Positions 46,431 through 55,760 of a stretch of 64,000 nt of DNA are shown piece by piece. The position numbers and the translations under genes are program-made. The notes under the pieces were generated by a model. It made no database searches. It was not told where the DNA came from and saw nothing but the letters and a program-made list of their open reading frames with translations. Origin of the DNA: Thalassospira lohafexi (GTDB lineage: Bacteria; Pseudomonadota; Alphaproteobacteria; Rhodospirillales; Thalassospiraceae). The number at the start of each line of letters is the position of its first letter. Position 1 is the stretch's first letter. Location: assembly GCF_002844275.1 (NCBI RefSeq), contig NZ_NXGX01000004.1, positions 553,069-617,068 of the forward strand, read 5' to 3'.

Positions 46431-47977
46431 ATTCCACTGTTTCCTTCGCCCGCTTTCACGGTGTTTTTTGATTTCAGTTCGGTGTCAAACCATTGGGTGA
46501 TGGCATTACGTGTTTGGTCTGAAAGATGCAGGCCCAGTTTTGAGCGACGCCACAAGACATCCTCGACCGTTCGGGCCCATTCGCGATCAACCAGATACCG
46601 CAATTCACATTCATATACGTCATCGCCGAAATGCTTACCAAGCCCCTTCAGATCAGACGCACCGCCAATGATCAGCTTGGTGAGTGTGCCGTAGTTTTGC
46701 ACGTAACGGTAGATGTGTGGTTTCGGAATCCATGAAAACTTCTTGTGCATCGCGGCGAAATAATCATCGAAATCCGCGTTCGGCATGTCACCGCCCGGCA
46801 AGGGTTTGTCGGCTGTCCAGCGGATGTCATCGTGCCCCAAAAGCGGGCAAATCTTGCTCATCGCGGATTCTGCCAGCCTGCGATAGGTGGTGATCTTGCC
46901 GCCATAGATGTTTAGAAGCGGCGCAGCATTATCGTCACGATCACCCTTGTCGATTTCAAGAACGTAATCGCGTGTGACCTGGGATGCGTCTTCGCTGCCA
47001 TCGCCATACAGCGGACGGACACCGGAATAGGCCCAGACAACATCGTCAGGTGTGATTTTCTTTTCGAAATAGGTGTTTGTCAGCTGACACAGATAGTCGG
47101 TTTCGTCGGCGCTGATGGCGACCTTGGCCGGGTCACCTTTGTAATCACGATCTGTCGTGCCGATCAGGGTGAAGTCCTGTTCATAGGGGATGGCAAAGAC
47201 AATCCGGCCGTCCGGGTTCTGGAAGATATAGCAATAGTCATGGTCAAACAGCTTGGGCACGACAATGTGACTGCCCTGAACCATGCGAATGCCCTGTTTC
47301 TTTTTGGCTTCAACCCGGTTTTCAAGAAGCTCGGCGCACCATGGGCCCGCGGCATTGACGACAGACCGTGCACGGATGGTGCGTTCGCCGTCCTCATTGC
47401 GGATGACCACTTTCCAAAGATCACCGTCACGTTTGGCCGAAACACATTCCGTACGGGTTTCGATTTCCGCACCCAGATCGCGGGCCGACATCGCGTTGAG
47501 CACTACAAGACGCGCGTCCTGTACCCAGCAATCGGAATAAACAAATGCCTTATTCATGCCCTCGACCAGCGGTTTACCCGCCGGGTGGTTTTTAAGTTTA
47601 ATGCCTTCAGAGCCCGGAAGCTTTTCGCGTCCGCCAAGATGGTCATACAAAAACAGACCAAGGCGGATCATCCATGCCGGACGCAGGCCTTTGACATGGG
47701 GCAGAACAAAACGCAGTGGCCAAATGATGTGCGGGGCTGCACGCAGCAAAACTTCACGTTCGATCAACGCTTCGCGGACCAGACGGAACTCGTAATGCTC
47801 AAGATAGCGCAGGCCGCCATGGATCAGCTTTGTACTGGCCGATGACGTGGCGCTGGCAAGGTCGTTCTTTTCACACAAAAAGACCTTAAGCCCACGACCC
47901 GCAGCGTCCCGTGCGATGCCTGTGCCATTGATGCCGCCACCAATGATGGCGACGTCGTATGTTTCTGAACTGAGCAA
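46427..47977 (-). CDS. glpD: Glycerol-3-phosphate dehydrogenase (FAD)
   Basis: This 516-aa membrane-associated flavoenzyme oxidises glycerol 3-phosphate to dihydroxyacetone phosphate and passes electrons to quinone. The FAD fold starts with DVAIIGGGINGTGIARDAA, and the family motif SSASTKLIHGGLRYLE follows near 45. It is the first gene of the operon, as in rhizobia, where it follows glpR; no glpR is present here. The ATGA overlap with glpS links oxidation of the product with import. Confidence 0.96.
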   Translation of the reverse strand: MLSSETYDVAIIGGGINGTGIARDAAGRGLKVFLCEKNDLASATSSASTKLIHGGLRYLEHYEFRLVREALIEREVLLRAAPHIIWPLRFVLPHVKGLRPAWMIRLGLFLYDHLGGREKLPGSEGIKLKNHPAGKPLVEGMNKAFVYSDCWVQDARLVVLNAMSARDLGAEIETRTECVSAKRDGDLWKVVIRNEDGERTIRARSVVNAAGPWCAELLENRVEAKKKQGIRMVQGSHIVVPKLFDHDYCYIFQNPDGRIVFAIPYEQDFTLIGTTDRDYKGDPAKVAISADETDYLCQLTNTYFEKKITPDDVVWAYSGVRPLYGDGSEDASQVTRDYVLEIDKGDRDDNAAPLLNIYGGKITTYRRLAESAMSKICPLLGHDDIRWTADKPLPGGDMPNADFDDYFAAMHKKFSWIPKPHIYRYVQNYGTLTKLIIGGASDLKGLGKHFGDDVYECELRYLVDREWARTVEDVLWRRSKLGLHLSDQTRNAITQWFDTELKSKNTVKAGEGNSGI

Positions 47978-48518
47978 CCGCTTCCTCCCTGGTGCTCTTA
48001 TTTGTGACAGATGTTCTCAACTGTCGTTCTTTGTTGTCATAGACGTTACGAACCACCCAAAATAATTGCAAGCGAAAATTATGGTGAACTGAAATTTTCG
48101 ATAGTGAACTGAATTTCATAACCGGTAACAAATTGTAATTGAAAGATATTTTGAATTTAGATGCATATCGGCGGTTTGGGAAAGGGGGGCGAAGTTGCTT
48201 CTGAATGCCCGGTTTGGTGATCGGAATCGGTTGAAAATGAAAAAACAGCGCCGGTGTTAAATACCCGGCAGGGATGTGCGGTGGCGATATATGTGCATGA
48301 CGGGAACAGGTCGCCTTGACCGTGTTTGCCGCACATTCTGCCAAAACCAACTCTTTCAGGCGTATGGGGTGCAATCTTGTTGCAAAGCGTGGGTTTGTCC
48401 CTGTTTGCGATTGCCAAGCCATAAATATCTCGCGAAGATGTGGCATCTTGACCGGAGCAGACTAGATGATGGCTATCGCATTTTGTCACTCCCAATGAAG
48501 AATACCGGAGGCACTAAA
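47978..48518. promoter_or_regulatory. Divergent control region of glpD and aldehyde dehydrogenase
   Basis: This 541-base region between two divergent genes contains CGAAAATT and AATTTTCG as an inverted repeat with a 12-base spacer (48073-48100). It also has two copies of GTGAACTGAA 20 bases apart (48084-48093 and 48104-48113). The TTTTCG half-site recurs before glpK, which suggests a shared DeoR-type (GlpR) operator. GGAGG at 48507-48511 is the ribosome binding site of the dehydrogenase. No gene is seen inside. Confidence 0.5.
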
Positions 48519-49979
48519 ATGGTTTCGCTTAAAGACCCGTCACTCTTCACCCAGCAGGCCTACGTCGGCGGGGAATGGGTCGACGCCCCAGATGGGAAAA
48601 CAGAACAGGTCACCAACCCGGCAAACGGGGACGTGATTGGAACGGTTCCGGTTCTTGGCCGTGACGCCGTCGCGCACGCGATTGACGTTGCCGAAAAGGC
48701 CCAGAAGCTTTGGAAAAAGCGGACAGCCAAGGAACGCGGTGCCATTCTGATGAAATGGTACGACCTGATGATGGAAAATCAGGACGATCTGGCGACCTTG
48801 ATGACGGCAGAACAAGGCAAGCCGTTCGCCGAAGCCAAGGGCGAGATCGCTTATGGTTCATCGTTCCTGCAGTGGTTCGCCGAAGAAGGCAAACGCGTTT
48901 ACGGTGATGTGATTCCGACCTTTGCCGAAGGACGCCGGGTTCTGGTTCTTAAAGAACCGGTGGGTGTTTGTGCCGCCATCACGCCGTGGAACTTCCCGAC
49001 CGCCATGATCACGCGCAAAGCCGCCCCGGCACTGGCTGTTGGCTGTGCGATGGTGGTTAAACCGGCGATGGAAACGCCTTATTCCGCCCTTGCCATGGCG
49101 GTTCTGGCCGAACGGGCCGGATTGCCCAAAGGGTTGCTGTCGATTGTTACCGGTGATGCGGTAGAAATCGGTGCTGAAATGACCGAGAACGCCAAAGTCC
49201 GCAAGCTGACCTTTACCGGCTCGACCGCGGTTGGCCGTTTGTTGATGCGTCAATGTGCTGATACGGTTAAGAAAATCAGTCTTGAGCTTGGCGGGAACGC
49301 GCCGTTCATCGTCTGTGAAGATGCCGATATTGATGCCGCTGTTGATGGCGCAATTGCATCGAAATACCGCAATGCCGGTCAGACTTGCGTCTGTGCCAAC
49401 CGTCTGTTTGTGCATGACGCGGTTTATGACGAGTTCGCCGAAAAATACGCTGCCAAGGTCGCGAAAATGCAGGTTGGCGATGGCTTCGAAGACGGCACCG
49501 TGATTGGTCCGCTGATCAACGAAAAGGCCATCCAGAAGGTTGAAAGCCAGATTGCCGATGCGGTCTCCAAAGGCGGGCGTATCCTGACCGGTGGCAAGCG
49601 TCATGAAAAAGGCGGATCGTTCTTCCAGCCGACCGTGATTGCCGATGCCAACCGTGAGATGACGGTCTTCCGCGAGGAAACCTTTGGTCCGATGGCCCCC
49701 TTGATCCGCTTCCACACAGACGATGAAGTGCTTGAGATGGCCAATGATTCCGAGTTCGGCCTCGCATCCTACTTCTATTCACGCGATATCTCGCGGATCT
49801 GGAAGCTGGCCGAGGGCCTTGAAAGTGGTCTGGTCGGGGTGAATGTCGGCGTCATGGCGACCGAAGTCGCCCCGTTTGGCGGCTTCAAACAGTCTGGCGT
49901 TGGCCGCGAAGGATCGAAATACGGGATCGAGGATTACCTCGAAGTCAAATACGTCTGCATGGGCGGCGTTGACGAATAA
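48519..49979 (+). CDS. NAD(P)-dependent aldehyde dehydrogenase (succinate-semialdehyde type)
   Basis: This 486-aa enzyme is of the GabD-type aldehyde dehydrogenase group and oxidises an aldehyde to the acid. The catalytic Glu256 (LELGGNAPF) and Cys290 (NAGQTCVC) are present, with PWNFP and FTGSTAVG motifs for the cofactor. The start is ATG 48519 with GGAGG 7 bases upstream; a longer in-frame extension to 48276 is not supported. It is divergent from the glycerol operon. Succinate semialdehyde is the family default; a glycerol-derived aldehyde or alpha-ketoglutarate semialdehyde from the hydroxyproline route are alternatives. Confidence 0.88.
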   Translation: MVSLKDPSLFTQQAYVGGEWVDAPDGKTEQVTNPANGDVIGTVPVLGRDAVAHAIDVAEKAQKLWKKRTAKERGAILMKWYDLMMENQDDLATLMTAEQGKPFAEAKGEIAYGSSFLQWFAEEGKRVYGDVIPTFAEGRRVLVLKEPVGVCAAITPWNFPTAMITRKAAPALAVGCAMVVKPAMETPYSALAMAVLAERAGLPKGLLSIVTGDAVEIGAEMTENAKVRKLTFTGSTAVGRLLMRQCADTVKKISLELGGNAPFIVCEDADIDAAVDGAIASKYRNAGQTCVCANRLFVHDAVYDEFAEKYAAKVAKMQVGDGFEDGTVIGPLINEKAIQKVESQIADAVSKGGRILTGGKRHEKGGSFFQPTVIADANREMTVFREETFGPMAPLIRFHTDDEVLEMANDSEFGLASYFYSRDISRIWKLAEGLESGLVGVNVGVMATEVAPFGGFKQSGVGREGSKYGIEDYLEVKYVCMGGVDE

Positions 49980-50022
49980 CGTGTGATCTTTGGCAGAACG
50001 CCAGATCAATCTCGCTTACACG

Positions 50023-50056
50023 AAAAGGGGCGCTGCTGGTTGCAGCGCCCCTTTTT
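50023..50056. terminator. Bidirectional intrinsic terminator
   Basis: AAAAGGGGCGCTGC (50023-50036) pairs perfectly with 50042-50055 around TGGTT, with T runs on both strands. It separates the dehydrogenase from the convergent hypothetical gene. Confidence 0.9.
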
Positions 50057-50091
50057 CATCGACAGGTAAGGCCGGATGATATGTCCTGACC

Positions 50092-50619
50092 TTAGATAAG
50101 CTGATCGTCTTTTGTGTTTTTGGCGTTCTTGTTGTCATCGCCAAGGATCGATTGCGATGATCCGGCGGGCAGTTGCGACTGTAGTTCGGTAAAGACATCA
50201 AACATGCGCGGGTTAAAGGCGATCTGTGCCTGCATCTTGTCGCGCCGTTCGCTCTCACTTTCCGGCGTGTTCATTTCCGCATTGGCAACGGCATTGCCAT
50301 TAAGCTTCTGCTCAATCGCATCGGATATGGCTTCTTCGATGGCCTGACGTTGGGTACCGTCCATTTCGGCCAGCGCATCTTCATCCAGTCCCATGCTTTG
50401 CAGCATCTTGGCGCGCATTTCTTCGATCTTGCGTTCTTCGATTTCTTTGACGTAGGTGGTGAAGCCGTGTTCACGGATATAGGCCAGCTCGGCATTTTCT
50501 TCCTTGTTCTTCTCAGGAAGCGGCTGGCTGTTTGATGCAATCGTCCGTGCCTGCTCAACAGCGTTTTTGGCGCTATAGGCGGTGTTGGTGACATTCATCA
50601 ACGTGTCATACAATCCCAT
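50092..50619 (-). CDS. Hypothetical coiled-coil protein
   Basis: This 175-aa soluble, highly charged protein has a predicted helical, partly coiled-coil centre (about 40-115; EIEERKIEEMRAKMLQSMG, then an acidic EEAISDAIEQKL helix) and a Gln/Asn/Asp-rich tail. No signal peptide or membrane segment is seen. A strong GGAGGG lies 6 bases before the ATG, so it is very likely translated. I do not recognise the family. It stands alone between the dehydrogenase and glpK. Confidence 0.7.
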   Translation of the reverse strand: MGLYDTLMNVTNTAYSAKNAVEQARTIASNSQPLPEKNKEENAELAYIREHGFTTYVKEIEERKIEEMRAKMLQSMGLDEDALAEMDGTQRQAIEEAISDAIEQKLNGNAVANAEMNTPESESERRDKMQAQIAFNPRMFDVFTELQSQLPAGSSQSILGDDNKNAKNTKDDQLI

Positions 50620-50919
50620 AAGAGCCCTCCATGGGAAAAAGATGCCGGTTTAAATTCATACTTCGAATATTTGCTGCAATCTCTGTGCCGGGATTATGCG
50701 GCACTTTCTGCTGGGGGGAGAGGCGGTGAAAGAGAGGTGAAAACAGGGCATTGGCGAGGAAAAGTGAAAAAATTTTCGAAAACGAATTGTTTTTTGTGCG
50801 AAACTTTTCCTAAATAGGGGCACAAAATCATCGGTCACGTTTGTTAGGCGGGCCGAAATGCATGATTTCATGCAAGGAGAATACGGTAGGAAAACTGCCG
50901 GCTCGGGAGGAAAACAAAC
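50620..50919. promoter_or_regulatory. Control region of glpK with GlpR-like half sites
   Basis: The region contains AATTTTCG (50771-50778) within TTTTCGAAAACGAA (50773-50786) and GCGAAAC (50798-50804), which resemble the TTTCG/CGAAA half sites of DeoR-type GlpR repressors. A possible -35 TTGTTT (50787-50792) and -10 TAAATA (50811-50816) overlap them. The ribosome binding site GGGAGG lies just before glpK. The left part should carry the promoter of the hypothetical gene. Confidence 0.5.
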
Positions 50920-52416
50920 ATGACCGACACGCGTTATATTCTGGCCATTGATCAGGGAACGACAAGCTCACGGGCGATTGTCTTTGATGAAAGCGGCCAT
51001 TCCGTTTCTGTCGCACAGCAGGAATTCCCGCAACATTTCCCCAATAATGGCTGGGTAGAACATGACCCGGAAGATTTGTGGGATACGGTGGTCGCCGTCT
51101 GTAAAGAAGCGCTTGCGCGGGTTGATATTCAACAGGTCGCCGCCATCGGGATCACCAATCAGCGCGAAACCACCGTGGTCTGGGATCGTAAAACCGGCAA
51201 GCCGGTTTATAACGCGATTGTCTGGCAGGACCGACGCACCGCGTCCCTGTGCCATGATTTGAAAAAATCCGATCCAAAACTTGAAGGCGAGGTCAATGCG
51301 CGCTCGGGTCTTTTGATTGATCCGTATTTTTCCGCCACCAAGGTTGCGTGGATTCTTGATCATGTATCAGGTGCGCGTGCCCGTGCCGAACAGGGCGATC
51401 TGGCCTTTGGCACGGTGGATAGTTTCCTGCTGTGGCGGTTGACCGGCGGGAAATCCCATGCGACCGACGCCACCAATGCGGCACGGACCAATCTTTTTAA
51501 TATTCGCGAAAACGACTGGGATGATCATTTGTGTGACATCTTCCGCGTACCGCGCAATATGCTGCCTGATGTGCGCGATTGTGCTGCCGATTTTGGCATG
51601 GTGGATGCCGATCTGTTTTGCCGTGAAATCCCGGTTCTTGGCATGGCGGGTGATCAGCAGGCCGCCGCATTCGGGCAATGCTGCTTTGAACCGGGCGATA
51701 TCAAAAGCACCTATGGCACTGGCTGTTTCGTGATCCTCAACACCGGCGATGAGGCGGTGACATCCCAGCATCGTTTGTTGACCACGGTCGGCTATCGCCT
51801 GAATGGGAAAACCAGTTACGCCATCGAAGGCGCCATTTTCGTTGCCGGGGCGGCGGTGCAGTGGTTGCGCGATGGTTTGGGCATTATCAAATCGGCGGCT
51901 GAGACCGAAGGCTTGGCCAAGTCGCTCGATGGCAATCACGGCGTATATCTGGTGCCGGCCTTTACCGGACTTGGCGCACCCTACTGGGATCCAGATGCAC
52001 GTGGGGCCATTTTCGGGCTGACGCGTGATACTGGCCCACGTGAGTTTGTTCGCGCCGCGCTTGAAAGTGTCTGTTACCAGACATTTGATCTGTTTGAAGC
52101 CATGGCGGCTGATGGTGTTTCACCAAAAGCCGTGCGGGTGGATGGCGGCATGGTCAACAATGACTGGATGTGTCAGATGCTTTCGGACGTTCTGGGCATT
52201 GATGTTGAACGCCCTAAAGTCACCGAAACAACGGCCCTTGGGGCGGCATATCTGGCCGGGTTGCAGGCCGGTATTTACCGCGATCTTGATCATATTGCAC
52301 AAAATTGGCAGATGGATGCCCGGTACACCCCGGCCATTGAGCCACGCCGCCGCGAAGACTTGCTGGCCGGGTGGAAAAATGCGGTCGGTCGGGTGCAAAC
52401 AGACCAGAACGGCTAA
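50920..52416 (+). CDS. glpK: Glycerol kinase
   Basis: This 498-aa enzyme phosphorylates imported glycerol with ATP to glycerol 3-phosphate, the substrate of GlpD. The FGGY-family N-terminal ATP loop [11 protein letters not shown], the glycerol site NQRETTVVW, and the YGTGCF and [13 protein letters not shown] motifs are all present. The length is standard. Its own promoter region has operator-like elements shared with glpD. It is transcribed opposite to the importer operon. Confidence 0.97.
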   Translation: MTDTRYILAIDQGTTSSRAIVFDESGHSVSVAQQEFPQHFPNNGWVEHDPEDLWDTVVAVCKEALARVDIQQVAAIGITNQRETTVVWDRKTGKPVYNAIVWQDRRTASLCHDLKKSDPKLEGEVNARSGLLIDPYFSATKVAWILDHVSGARARAEQGDLAFGTVDSFLLWRLTGGKSHATDATNAARTNLFNIRENDWDDHLCDIFRVPRNMLPDVRDCAADFGMVDADLFCREIPVLGMAGDQQAAAFGQCCFEPGDIKSTYGTGCFVILNTGDEAVTSQHRLLTTVGYRLNGKTSYAIEGAIFVAGAAVQWLRDGLGIIKSAAETEGLAKSLDGNHGVYLVPAFTGLGAPYWDPDARGAIFGLTRDTGPREFVRAALESVCYQTFDLFEAMAADGVSPKAVRVDGGMVNNDWMCQMLSDVLGIDVERPKVTETTALGAAYLAGLQAGIYRDLDHIAQNWQMDARYTPAIEPRRREDLLAGWKNAVGRVQTDQNG

Positions 52417-52573
52417 TGCGCATGGCTGCCTTGTCCGGCTTTTGTGTCGTAAGGCTGGTAAGTATCCGAAATGCTTTGTACTATTTCTGGACGGTGTCGT
52501 TGGCACCGTCCTTTCTTTTTGCGGGGTGGGGCCCGTTCATCATAAGCAGTGCAGTGATAATGCCGGGGGAACT

Positions 52574-53515
52574 ATGCTTGATCTGATCGTCGGAAAAGTC
52601 GGACCTGTGTTTCTGACGATCCTTGGTGGGTTTCTTTTGACCCACGTCAAGATTATCTCGCGCGAAGGCATTCCGTTCCTTGCCAAAATTGCGATGAATG
52701 TCTTTATCCCGGCCATGCTGTTTCAGACCCTGTCGCAATCAGACATCAGTGCGCATTTCGATTTGCGCCTGTGGGGAAGCTATTATTCCGGTGTGCTTTT
52801 GAACTTTGCGCTGGTGTTTATGGCCGCACGTGTCTGGCTTAAAGCCAAAACAGACGAAGCGGCCGTGACGGCGATGGGCGGGGTATTTTCCAACATTGTT
52901 CTTCTGGGAATCCCGCTGGTTCAGGCGGTGTACGGCGAAGAAGGATTGGTGCCGCTGTTAATCGTTTTGTCGATCCATCCGCTGACCCTTCTTGGCCTGA
53001 CGATCCTGATTGTCGAGGGTACACGCGGTGGCGATGGACATTGGCTGCCTAAGGTCGTGCGCAGTGTCGTGCGTGTCATGCGAAACCCGATTATTATTGC
53101 GATTGTGATGGGGGTTCTTGCCTCCCTGATTGATCTTCCGATCCCCGAAATGATCAACGGCACGCTGGAACGGTTCCGAACAGCCGGACCGACGATTGCC
53201 CTGTTGCTGGTCGGGGCTGGACTTTATGGTCAGTCGGTACGCGGGAATTTAAGTGCAAGTTTGCTGTGCACCGTTGCGAAAATGTTTGTGCAGCCAGTTC
53301 TGGTGTTTTCGGTAGCGCATTTTGTTTTCGATCTTCCGCCGCTGTGGCTGACCATCGTGACACTGGTTGCGGCCCTTCCGGCCGGGGCCAATGTTGCGGT
53401 TGTGGCGGGCAATTATAACGTCTGTGTCGATCGGTCTTCGACAACGATCCTGATCACAACCATCATCAGCATGCTGACCTTGCCGCTGTTGGTCCTGTAT
53501 GCCGGGCCACAGTAA
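52574..53515 (+). CDS. AEC family (auxin efflux carrier-like) transporter
   Basis: This 313-aa membrane protein has about ten hydrophobic segments in two halves typical of the AEC/BASS-like fold; bacterial members carry dicarboxylates and related anions. The start is ATG 52574 with GGGGGA just upstream. The open frame continues far upstream within glpK, but that part is a shadow. It follows glpK by 157 bases, so it may have its own promoter. The substrate is unknown. Confidence 0.88.
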   Translation: MLDLIVGKVGPVFLTILGGFLLTHVKIISREGIPFLAKIAMNVFIPAMLFQTLSQSDISAHFDLRLWGSYYSGVLLNFALVFMAARVWLKAKTDEAAVTAMGGVFSNIVLLGIPLVQAVYGEEGLVPLLIVLSIHPLTLLGLTILIVEGTRGGDGHWLPKVVRSVVRVMRNPIIIAIVMGVLASLIDLPIPEMINGTLERFRTAGPTIALLLVGAGLYGQSVRGNLSASLLCTVAKMFVQPVLVFSVAHFVFDLPPLWLTIVTLVAALPAGANVAVVAGNYNVCVDRSSTTILITTIISMLTLPLLVLYAGPQ

Positions 53516-53520
53516 GGCCC

Positions 53521-55623
53521 TTAGGTGTTTGCAGCGGCCAGTATGCGCTCCATCAGGTTGATCTCATCATTCAGTGATGGTGTGTCCGGGCCGGGTAAGC
53601 CGTTTTCGACGGCTGTGACAAAGGCATTTATCGCGTTTTTCTGACCCTTGCCACGTGCCCGCCAGTTTCGCATCACGACCTTTCCATTGACCTGCAGTCT
53701 GCGCCAATCATGCAGTGTTGCACCAAAATCCTGGGCCGCGATTTCAAGGATTTCCTTGGGCTCATTGCGCGTTGTGTGCAAATAGCTGACCTCGCCCACC
53801 GACCCGTCCGAGAACAGTACACGCCAGATGCTATCGCCCCTTTTCCGGTCCCGCCAGTTACAGGCGATGTCACTGATTTTCGCACCGGACAGATAGGTCA
53901 TAAGATCAATAAAATGGCTGATCTCGCCAATGGCGCGCCCGCCTTGATCGGGGCGGTTCAGCCAATGATCGAGAGATAATGGTTTGAACCGGACCCGGTA
54001 GTGAAATTGCTTTGCGTCGCCCGGCAGCAATTTGCGCAATTTCTGGCTCATCGCTGCGTAACGCCGGTTATGGCCAATCATGAAAACCGATTTTTGGTTG
54101 GCTGTGCGCGCGCGTAGGCGTTCCAGATCATCGTGTGTGATTGCAATCGGCTTTTCCAGCCAGACATGTTTCCCCGCCGTAAGTGCCGCATCGGCCAACG
54201 TCGCATGACTGTCATGGCGGGTGGCGATGATCACGCTGTTAATTTCGAAATTATCCATGATGTCCGTGACGTCGGAACAAGGTTTTGCCGCGCGAAATTT
54301 ACGTGCCGCAGCCAACGCCGAAAGCCCGCTTTGGGATGCGCAAGCCAGAACATCAATCCGGGTATGTTTACGTAAAAGTGGCAGCAAACTGCCCCCCAGA
54401 TAATTCCCCGTCCCGATCAACCCGAGTGAAACGGACCTATCCCTAGCAGGCTCATTACAGGGCAAAGAACCTGACGAGGGTGTCAAACGGAAATCGTTTT
54501 CATTGTCTTGCACTATCTCACTATGTGCAAAATGCACGACAGTCGCCAGATCATCAGCGTCAGCGCCTCGCGTGAAGTGATCGGCAATTGCATCGAACAT
54601 AATGTCATGGGTGATCAGGGGCAGGGGATCAAGCCTGCCATCGGCCATCAGATCAAGGGCGGCTTTCATGTACCGGTTCACAGTCCAGCGCACATGTCCT
54701 TCGGGGTAGTCCTGACCAGCTTCTTCATAGGCCGGATCATAGCGCCCCGGTCCATAGGATCTCACCTGACGCAGATCGATTTCCTTAACATACAGAATAT
54801 CGCGTGTGCCATGCGGGGCAACATCCCCGACACAGACAATAGTTCCGCGATCCCGGCACAGCCGTGCGGCGTCATCAATCAGTGTATGGTTGCCCTGTGC
54901 CGGGGCACAGATATACACCGTGTCAAATTGATCGCCCGGTGCGTCTTGGGCCGCGTGATATGTGCCGGTCGCACCGATTGTTTTTGCCGTTTTACGGCGT
55001 ATGAGATTTGGCTCAATGACGGAAGTACGCGCACCTGCGGCCAATGCGGTTTGAGCAACCAATTGACCAATCAGCCCGGCACCCAAAACAGCAATCTGGT
55101 CGCCAATCCCGGTTCCCCCTTGTCGGAGGGCATGCAGGGCAAGGGCATACAGGGTAGTAAAAGCGGCCTTTTGGTCGCTGACCTCATCGGGGACAGGGCA
55201 GGCGAAGTTTTTGGGCACCACATTCCACTCGGCATGGTTAGCATAATCCATGCCGCCAATGGCAACCCGCTGCTCGCATGCAAGGTCGGCGATGCCATCT
55301 GCGACGGCATGCACAACACCCGCGCCGCAGTATCCCATTGGTAACGGCCGACCAAGGCGGTTTTGAACGCGATCAAAAGTTTGGCGCGCGCCATCTGATC
55401 GCAATGATTTAAGTGTCAGGGCAACAAGGTCCGGGCGCTGCCATGCCTTGGCCATCAGGGATGCAGTGGTTTGCTTGACTTGGTTAAATTCCGTACCGGG
55501 GCTTATGACGGTCGCGGATGTTCGCACCAGAACGGAATGGGGCTTCAATGAGGGTATCGGGCAGTCGGCAAGCATGATCTTCCGTTCACCGGGAAACCGT
55601 AACAGGGCTTTCATCACCGTCAT
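53521..55623 (-). CDS. Two-domain oxidoreductase (MDR dehydrogenase plus Gfo/Idh/MocA)
   Basis: This protein of about 700 aa fuses two nucleotide-dependent oxidoreductases. Residues about 1-350 form a medium-chain dehydrogenase with VLGAGLIGQLVAQ, lacking the usual zinc ligands as far as I can see. Residues about 390-700 form a Gfo/Idh/MocA domain with GLIGTGNYLGG and WLEKPIAITHDDL. Proteins with this fusion are common in surface-glycan clusters. The start chosen (ATG 55621-55623) has AAGG 6 bases upstream; two other in-frame ATGs lie within 30 bases. The coding ends of this gene and the AEC gene are 6 bases apart. Confidence 0.85.
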   Translation of the reverse strand: MTVMKALLRFPGERKIMLADCPIPSLKPHSVLVRTSATVISPGTEFNQVKQTTASLMAKAWQRPDLVALTLKSLRSDGARQTFDRVQNRLGRPLPMGYCGAGVVHAVADGIADLACEQRVAIGGMDYANHAEWNVVPKNFACPVPDEVSDQKAAFTTLYALALHALRQGGTGIGDQIAVLGAGLIGQLVAQTALAAGARTSVIEPNLIRRKTAKTIGATGTYHAAQDAPGDQFDTVYICAPAQGNHTLIDDAARLCRDRGTIVCVGDVAPHGTRDILYVKEIDLRQVRSYGPGRYDPAYEEAGQDYPEGHVRWTVNRYMKAALDLMADGRLDPLPLITHDIMFDAIADHFTRGADADDLATVVHFAHSEIVQDNENDFRLTPSSGSLPCNEPARDRSVSLGLIGTGNYLGGSLLPLLRKHTRIDVLACASQSGLSALAAARKFRAAKPCSDVTDIMDNFEINSVIIATRHDSHATLADAALTAGKHVWLEKPIAITHDDLERLRARTANQKSVFMIGHNRRYAAMSQKLRKLLPGDAKQFHYRVRFKPLSLDHWLNRPDQGGRAIGEISHFIDLMTYLSGAKISDIACNWRDRKRGDSIWRVLFSDGSVGEVSYLHTTRNEPKEILEIAAQDFGATLHDWRRLQVNGKVVMRNWRARGKGQKNAINAFVTAVENGLPGPDTPSLNDEINLMERILAAANT

Positions 55624-55760
55624 GCTGTGCCTTAACGTCAAAAGGTTGAATGTTATTGGACTGATTAAACCACATGCATCATGGTGGCGTCGATCCGTGA
55701 TTGACGCCGACCCGGCAGCGGTTTAGCAAGACGGCAGACTTCATTTTGGAACCATTCACG

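Noticed and set aside
48276..48518. In-frame N-terminal extension of the aldehyde dehydrogenase
   Set aside because: The extension does not resemble the family, while GGAGG lies 7 bases before the ATG at 48519.
48858..49715. Minus-strand frame of 285 codons opposite the aldehyde dehydrogenase
   Set aside because: Antisense shadow; the plus strand has all catalytic residues of the dehydrogenase family.
52025..52573. Upstream extension of the AEC transporter into glpK
   Set aside because: It overlaps glycerol kinase in another frame; the transporter start at 52574 has a purine-rich site directly upstream and begins the first membrane segment.
54508..55344. Long plus-strand open frame of 278 codons inside the two-domain oxidoreductase gene
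   Set aside because: It is antisense to a protein with two clear Rossmann domains and has no motif of its own; a long shadow frame from GC-rich codon bias.
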